Of a stretch of 64,000 nucleotides of DNA, positions 56,169 to 64,000 are shown piece by piece. The first letter of the stretch is position 1. Every line of letters starts with the position of its first letter. The notes under the pieces are model-generated. The model was not told the DNA's origin. It saw nothing but the letters and a program-made list of their open reading frames with translations, and searched no databases. The translations under genes and the position numbers were made by a program. The DNA comes from Dicyema japonicum (taxonomy: Eukaryota > Dicyemida > Rhombozoa > Dicyemidae): positions 754,374-818,373 of the forward strand of contig RDEW01000011.1 in NCBI GenBank assembly GCA_011109175.1. Reading direction: 5' to 3'.

Positions 56169-59100
56169 TCAAACAGGAGTCACCAATTCAAACCATTGTC
56201 TCAACGAGTCTGACAAAACAAAAGGTAGACAAGAAATATCCCTCAGCACAATATAAAACGGGAATGGGAACTCATCCATATAATTCAGCATCCTAAGGGA
56301 CCCATCCTCTTCAAACACTGGCATCTTAATATCAAACACAGAGTCCTACAACAAGTAATAACATTTACATTATTCTCCCCAGAATCCAAGGCTATAAAAA
56401 TAGGGAGAATCCCCTTATCAATGCAATTCTTCACAGCCTTTCTAACAGTCTCCCTCCCCTCAGAGAATATCCCATGGGCATCAGATATCACAAACAACAA
56501 ACGCGACACATCTAATGCAACGGTCCTCGATTCTGTGGAGGCAAAGTAGAAGGAAAGGTCATCCAGTAGCTAAAATAATCAAAACAGACACCTTAGCCAC
56601 GAGGGTTTTATTCTGCGAGAATGAAAACTTTCCGAAGAGAGACGAATCAAGCCCAGAAGAAACAGGAGAAGCAAAGTCATGCACAATCTTGACTTGCTCC
56701 CCAAAACTACAAATAACCCACGTGACCACCTGCAGATAGACAAACTCCCACTCTCAAGCAAAGTGAGCCCCTTATATATAGTAAGCATAGACTCAAAGGC
56801 CAACTACTGTTAGATAAGTAACATAACCTGCTTGGACTTATTGAAGGTCATGCTGGAGGAATCGTCAATGGCGAGACAGATTCTGTACTGTCTCTGTGAT
56901 GGCTTGGTCCTCCTCAACCAGATCTTATCCTTTCTGAACCCACTGGCTATATAGGGGATAATCTTTCTCATATTGAGCCTCCTTCCAGTCTTAAAGTCTC
57001 CCCTGAAGTAAGTCACGACAATAACCTTAATCTGCTTCTCCCGGAAGGTTCCAACACATGGCGTAGCTTCTCGCACAATTCCTGGGCAGGTCGTTCAGTC
57101 TGCCTGTCCAGTTTCTGCCACAAAGAGATATCACTGGAGGCCTCCATACACTGCTGTATTCTCTCTCCCACAGCCTCGTCAATATTGCAGCCAAAGCCGG
57201 TCAAATCGACAGAATTTTTGGCAAAAAAGTCAGAATTAAATTTTTTCTCTTTAAGTTCTCTATCACTCTGTTCAAGTGGTTTATAATCACTCAAGGGGGA
57301 CATGTTCTCAAGACTTTGCGGACATATTCTTTCAGAAATTTCCATTCTCTGTTCATCTACAACCTCCTCACAGTCCTCATTAGGCTATAATAATCGACAA
57401 TGACCAACCGTTATAACTGGAAGGGTTTCCTCATTGAATTGGACGCATTCATCCATTTCAGTTGCAAAATCAATAATTTGACGATCATTCTTGTCAGTTT
57501 GATCATCCCTGTGCACGTGCTGATAGCTATTCCCGGGATTTGTCTGCTTTATCAACAAATATATACAGAATTTTGATGAGGACCAATATCTGAGACTCTG
57601 CCTTTCGTCAGTAATTGGTCGTCGACCTCATCCTTGGAGAGACTTTGTCTGTCCGATTTTGGATTGAAATTTCCCGCCAATTTATCCGCCCCCGATGCAT
57701 TTCCAGCCTCTTTGGAAGAGATATTGGCATTCGAACTGAAGTTACCCCCATCATCACACTCAGCATACCCCATCTTAGATTCCTTACATAAACACCAATC
57801 AAATACAGTCTCCTTATCATCAGCACAGTGAGACGGCATATTCTCAGTTTCCTCACAGACGCCTATCTCATCCTTTCTAGCATCATTATAGCCTGTCCTC
57901 GGTTTTTGATCATTTTTATCAGCCTTTTCATTATCTTCAGTATAAAGAACATAGCAACCATTATTATCACTCTCCGGTTCCTTGTCCTCATCCTCTCTAA
58001 GAATATCCCCTTCTTCGTCATCAACAACGTCATCGGGGGCAATCGAACATTCCTCCTCTTGTATTTCATTCCGATCCTCTGCTTCCTCACCACCAAACGA
58101 ATCTCAATAAAACACAGAGCCAACCCTGTTCATTAGAGCCTTCATTATCCAAATTCAATGACAAATCATCCCCAGAGACATCCTTGTGCTCCTGATCATA
58201 CTCAGTCTAAGTAATTATGACTTGATACCTCATCGACTTTACTGTTGACGTCATCAGATACATCACACATATCATCCTTCTCTCCACCCCCAAGGTCCTC
58301 AACATCCTAAACTAAGTGCATAGGGCTTACCATAGAGCCTTCCTCGTCATCTGAGGCCCACAGTTTCCTATCTATATTGTCCACATCCTGGCCTTCGAGG
58401 TCACCCATTTCCTTGTCCAATTCATTGGCGTCCACACCATCCTCATCACTGTCGGAATCATCTAATTATGACGAATTAGCAGAAAACCAGGCAAATCGCA
58501 CTCATCCCCCATAAAATCCTCAGACATCTCGATTGCGTTATCTTTAGCGGTCTCAGGTTTAGTCGAAGAGTCATTTTCACCCAAATTCCCCACCTGGTCT
58601 TCATCCTGAATTTGTTCAGTCACATCCTCCTGTCCAGTTCCTTCCCCCATTCCAGCCACTTCAGTGTCCCCAAAAGACACCCCTTCGTCTTCATCTTTAA
58701 TTTCCTCAGAAAATTCCTCAGGCAAACAGAATCCCTAACAATCAAAAGCAGAACTACCTTAGTCATTAACTCCGAGAACACTTTGAGGACCACAGACACC
58801 AACTTACAAGTCTTCATATGCAATCTCAGTCGAATAAAGAGCGACAAATGCAGGAGGTAGTCAAAGTTATAAAGCAGTTTAGTAATCCTCGAGAACTGGG
58901 GGAAATTCTCATCTTTGTAGAGCACCATGAAGCGTCCAATAAAGTCAACAATCTGATCCTTCAACTGGAAATTAAATGTTAAAATACTGAATCGGCAAAT
59001 AAATCATGGAATTTAGCCAAATCCTGCTCAAATTTGATGACTCCCTCAGGATCCTCCACTTCCGTAGCGTTTTCCATCTCAATAAACTCAATGGCTGGCT

Positions 59101-62100
59101 TAATGAACTCCTGACTTCGAACGACAATCCTCTTTTCAAATTCGTCACAAATATCATCCAAGTCTCCTCCGCTATTCACTTGAACAGGCCTCACTGCCTC
59201 AGTTTCCAAAGTGATTCGATCGACAAATAAAGTCAGGTTCTCAGTCATAACGGGGGAAGTAGCAACATACTCATTCGACAACTTCCTCAAAATACCACAG
59301 CACTCTCCAACACATGTGAGGACATCATTAACAATATAAACCAAATAACTGCCAATACAAAATACTGTATACCCAGCGATGTAAGGGAGAGCAGCAAAAC
59401 TACTCTGTTCCTCAGAATATACCTTCATCTTAGCAACCAGAGCAGAATGAGCCGCCTATTTGTTATTAACCCACACAACCTTGATTTCTCTGTATCTCAT
59501 GGACAAATTGTCGCATTTACTATATTTCAGTAAACACTCCAAGGATTTCATACAATTAATCATGGCTAGAGAGACTGATTCGACCAAAGCGACAAATTCA
59601 GTCTAACATAAGCAATAAGAAAACCTTGCACGGAAACTGGTAAAAAATAACCGAATTTGTCTGAGAAATTTTCCTAAAACACTCAGAGATGCGTCTAATA
59701 ACTAAAATCGCGAGAATTACCTCAAATAAGCAGAATTTTTAATAAAGCTGACAATAGAGGATCGCTGCCTCAGAATGGTAGTCATCATATCCGCAGCAAA
59801 TCCCTCACATCGTGAGTTTATGTCACGTGTAATTGTCTACATGTGAATTAGCACATTATACCTCAAATGGCTTACAGAGGCTGTCAGAAAAGGTTGAATA
59901 CCGACTTAGACAGCAATGAAAGTATTTATAGGAATGATCCCACAATGAGCTTATAGACCCATAGTAGCACGTGCTAAGTTAAGCTTATGACCACAAATAA
60001 ACCTATTGAGGAATAATTCCGAGAGATTGCAATGGTCCAGCATCATAAAATCCTCAAATACATTTTTCTTTATACAGAGCCCCCTTTTGAACGACCAATC
60101 TAAAATTCAACAAAAACGTCCACCAAATGCAGAAAGCTGCTGGAATAGGTTATAAAGTCCAATTCGCTTTTGCTGGTGTATCTGCCTTGCCTTTTGCTTC
60201 CTCTCTTCCTTACAATCAATCTACCTCATAATTACATAAAACAACCGTCCCATAATCTACCATTTCGTACTCCGTCATAGCCGTCTGTATATCCCCTACA
60301 TTATTTAGCCAAAATAAACAAACCATTAAGGTAGTCAACGGCTGTAGTAAATGAGCCAGAGATATTCTCATAAATATTCATTAAATGCTTATTCATCTTC
60401 TTGGAGTACAGATTATCATCAGTGAGCTAAGCTTAAAATAAGGCAAACAACTTGTTTTATGGGAGGGAAATAGGGAGTTGAGAAGTGTCAGAATTGTCGG
60501 CGTATTTGTTGAGAAATGACCGAGTAGGTTTGCTAAGGGCATTCTGGGAGTATTAGGTAATGTGATACTAGATATCTCTTAGAGAATTTCTGAATCTTTC
60601 GTTTGGCCTTATCGAGTGTTTCCTTATACGTGAAGGCATTACTGTCATTCCACTTTGAAATTTTGATAAAATCCTAACAATCATCACTCAGATACCTTCA
60701 GTTCCCTCTCAATCGGTTCCCTGCTTTCATAAATGGACTTTTCAACAAATTCAGCAAAGAATGAATAGTAACTGTAACAGTTGTGGATTATATTCAGCAA
60801 TTTATCTAACATGTGGACACAAACAAACCTGTCTTGACAGAATCAGACATAAATGACCGACAACGCAGATAGAATAAATACAAAGCTTTCAACTGCTTAA
60901 GCCGACTGACAAACTCGCCAAGATTTGAGCTTTCACAAAACATAATTAAATTCTCAATCAATTTTTCAGATGAAAATATCTAAAATGACTACAAAAAATA
61001 CTTTATCGGAAGAACAGATAAATTCTTCGAACACTCCCATCAACTGAAGGAAAAGCTTGTTGGAATCACTCGACACCTTCCCGTCTACGAAAACGAGTCG
61101 GTTTCGCCAATTTCTAAAAATCAGACAAATAACAACCTCAGTTCAATCTTTCTCCATTTTGTGAGCAGTTGGTTTATCCCATTCAGTTCATTCTTCAAAG
61201 ATACCGACTTACATGCGTATTCCTCCCATTCCTAAAAATAACAACAAATACCACCTGTGAGCACTCCAATAATAACTCCAGTCCAGTGGAGAACTTCACT
61301 AACGGTTCAAAGACAGAGAATGACTTAATCCTGTTGATAATCCTCACCAACTGCGTTCATTATAAACCAATACCCGTAAGAGGGAAGGATGGTCGTTGTA
61401 TTCTACCAACAAAACGTCTATCCTATCATTCAGTGTTTCAAATAAAGAAACAAGCTGCCTCACTTGGTCAACATTAGGATCAGTGTATATATTATAGTCA
61501 CGTGGCAGCTCATCCTTAGCATTTTGAGTACACTGCTTGTCAAATACCACCAAATGGGAAAAAGAGAGGTGAGAATCCAAGCACGTGACTTCAATAAATA
61601 ACCATGGCAACCAATCTCAGAAGGAATGTGAAGGAGGACATCAGAGGTGAGCTTATAGTTACTGATAATCGTGTTGGTGAGCTGTTCCATAATGTTTACG
61701 TGGGCAGTCTCCTCGAATGAACAGAGGAAGGAGACAATCTATAAATTAAAAGTCACTCCACTTTATTGATATCTTTATGAGACATATTAGCACGTGGTTT
61801 GGTAACATTATCATTAGTTTTTGTCGTTTCATCAAAGCACTAAATTGATGATAAAATATAACCTCCATAAAATCAGGGAACGAACTCTTAACCTCATCAT
61901 CGTCGATTTCTTCAGATAGACGATCATCTCCGTAAGACTTATAAACATAAAGTGAGTCTTCACGTGCTTTATTGTCCATTTCAAGTGCCTGATCCTCCCT
62001 CCATTTGGCCATAAAATATTTGAAGACGTCGTAAAGCCCATGGGAGTAAGACAAGGTACCATTGCTGACAATTAGTTTCAATTTTAGCCACTCAATCAAA

Positions 62101-64000
62101 CAGTTGACAAATCTACAATATACTACAAAAACATACAGTGAACTATTCACGTGTTTTTGAATCCCACTAATAAAATAAGAGGACGAATTGATGAGATCGA
62201 TCAAGCCACAATCACAGGGCATGGGGGAGGCAGGGAATACAGGCATAAACATCCTAAGTAAATTATCCTTCACAAAACGCGTCTTAAATTAGCACAACAA
62301 CAACCTCCACTCCAAATTTGGAGACACAAATAATGTCACATTCCACTGGCCTTAGTAAATGTTCTACAGCAAACAAAATCTAAATAAACACGTGAGCATA
62401 CCATCTCAATAACACCAATCCAGGGGCAGACACATCTGAATACTCATAATATTTCTTCTTAAATTCATAAATAAAAGATCTGGTCGACCTCACCAAATTT
62501 CTGCAACGGTAGACATTTTCAGGTGTGATTTGCCTCATGAACAGTGCCATAATAAGATCCTCCAGTACGGAAAGATTGAATACATTGAGGATAAAATTCT
62601 TGGCCTCTTCCACCAAATTATAGTACTAGGAGTTACAAGAATAACTACATTTATAAAATCAGATCGATATTGTAGCATTTCAGAATAAGATGAGACATTA
62701 TTCTGCATATTCGCATGAAGATTGTACAAGAATGAGGCGATTGGGTGAATTTTGTGAAGAAACTCACCGACATTTCCACTTTTGGGGGTGAAATTTGAAT
62801 ACTTCATAAAAACTTGGTAGAATGCATAAATTTTTCCTCCCTAAAGTTCAATGGTAACAGAAATACCATGGACTCGTAGAATTTAAGGAAGTTTTCATTC
62901 AAATAGACAGGATCGAATGACTGTTGAGGTCTCAGAAGAGGCTCAAGAAACAATCCAAGGTAGAATAACGAAAGTAGTCCCCTTTTATCTGAAAAGTCAG
63001 TAGTTTGGTAATTTTCAACGAAATGGTCGTAATATTTATTCTGTGACACAGCCTGCGGCAACTTTCCAGCATCGATATATTGCTTTATCGCCTCGATGGA
63101 GGACTCATCAGATAGAAGAGGTTGAAAGCCAATAATGGTTCGTTCCACAATTTGCTTTAATCCATCCATCAAAATGCATCTTTAAATAGATAAAGAGTAG
63201 AAACCTTTCAAAATACTCACGGGAGACAATGACACTTCCACTGTCAGCAAAATAGTGGGAAAGTGTCTTACAAACAAATTGACATTCACGGTAAACACCC
63301 AATGAAATGTCAAAATAGCCTGTGTTTATGTCATACCGCTTATTATGGAGTGATGACAATAATGACACGATTGATGACGTCATCGACAAATTGGACCCAC
63401 TCGTAGTCTAAATCATGTAAAAGAAACAAACCCCATTTCTACAATCGTCCGCCTGAAGGCCAATCAGTGAGTAATAGAGTTGTTGTCTAAGGTCATTAAT
63501 ATTGTTATTATTGAAGACAAAGTTATTGACATCAGCAGACCACAAGACATCAAGTAAATCATCACTCTATAGTTATAAATTAAAGTTAGCCCAATAGAGG
63601 CAATCATAGAACAAATCAAACCACCCAATATCATAATGGGGGTGACATATTGTTATAAGGCAGTGATCTTTTGGGTTTATTATGTAGAATTTAATGTTAA
63701 AACGATAATCATGAACCAAAACAAGCCACAAGCAACACCGAATAAAGGCAGTACTTTTCGACTCAGATTCCAAGTCTTCGGAATTAACGAAGGACATTAT
63801 TCCCAAAACATCTACAATAGAGGATATACAAAACCTTGGTAATTACGGGTAAACAGAGAAGGTAAGCTATCAGCCATCAAAGAGAAACATTTCTTTGACC
63901 ACAATAGCACACGTGACGTCTGGGAAGATTCAGAGCAATAATTGATCAATTTTATGACTGAATCAGATTCAGTCTCAGTCTTTAAGGGTTTTGGACTCCC
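56169..64000 (-). CDS. MDN1: Midasin (AAA+ ATPase of 60S ribosome assembly), C-terminal part; 5' end beyond the window
   Basis: Midasin/Rea1 is the giant nuclear dynein-like ATPase that strips assembly factors from pre-60S particles. Its C-terminal MIDAS domain grips Ytm1/Rsa4-type UBL domains. Visible here are part of the long linker (DWSFKRGLCIKKNVFEDFMM at about 60050), the Asp/Glu-rich tail with DNAIEMSEDF and DKEMGDLEGQD, and the MIDAS domain (PYIASGFRKDKIWLRRTKPS, AIDDSSSM with D-x-S-x-S, LLFVISDAHG). It ends RQWFELVTPV at TGA 56169. I resolved 18 introns of 22-29 nt between 56346 and 60002 with a continuous frame, and near the right edge a GC-AG intron (63567-63590). The middle (60.1-63.2 kb) is the same gene but was not fully resolved. 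Confidence 0.94.
63567..63590 (-). other. Ultrashort GC-AG intron in the midasin gene
   Basis: Between the exon ending ...CTC TAT TGG and the exon starting AGT GAT GAT TTA, the only removable piece that restores the frame is GCTAACTTTAATTTATAACT followed by ATAG (24 nt). There is no GT donor nearby. GC-AG introns are a known minor class, but one this short is notable. Confidence 0.65.

Noticed and set aside
57608-59157. Several long alternative-frame ORFs antisense to or overlapping the acidic region of midasin
   Set aside because: They are shadows of the Asp/Glu-rich codons; the true frame is fixed by conserved midasin blocks on both sides of each short intron.

Overview
This is a eukaryotic, AT-rich window, almost certainly from a metazoan with an unusually compact gene structure. 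Five host loci can be recognised by protein similarity: elongin A (ELOA; 3' part), a MEPCE/Bin3 RNA-capping methyltransferase (two copies), a NEMP nuclear-envelope protein, cytosolic isoleucyl-tRNA synthetase, and the C-terminal half of the AAA+ ribosome-assembly ATPase midasin. Decayed cathepsin-like, eL14-like and PX-domain remnants are also present. Every intact host gene is cut by spliceosomal introns of mostly 21-31 nt (usually GT...TAG). With these removed, long conserved reading frames join exactly. ELOA and NEMP point to an animal, and introns this short are known from dicyemid mesozoans, so a dicyemid (Dicyema-like) parasite is my best guess. That is inference, not proof.

Layout. 1-1082: 3' end of ELOA (+). 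2696-14729 and 17232-28893: two direct copies of a ~12 kb segmental duplication, separated by 2.5 kb of transposon debris. Each copy carries a MEPCE locus (intact in copy 1, frameshifted in copy 2), a decayed eL14-like locus and several shared transposons, plus private insertions that arrived after the duplication. 28894-36377: a mosaic of hAT, SINE, pogo/Tigger and RTE-like LINE fragments. 36378-37638: NEMP (-). 37800-39370: LINE fragments. 39400-43690: mostly featureless, with a 48-bp minisatellite and a dispersed repeat. 43697-47716: isoleucyl-tRNA synthetase (-). 49150-51701: a cathepsin gene broken by a pogo element and a tRNA-derived SINE. 52130-55980: Tc1-like and LINE fragments, including one with twin-priming geometry. 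56169-64000: midasin (-), running off the window.

The host genes are unrelated housekeeping functions (transcription elongation, RNA capping, nuclear envelope, translation, 60S maturation) and form no operon or pathway. The best discovery material is the empty-site/filled-site comparison between the two duplicate copies, the uniform ultrashort introns (including a GC-AG one), and a strong excess of the palindrome CACGTG, densest in host genes. No CRISPR array, LTR retrotransposon, rRNA or convincing functional tRNA was seen.
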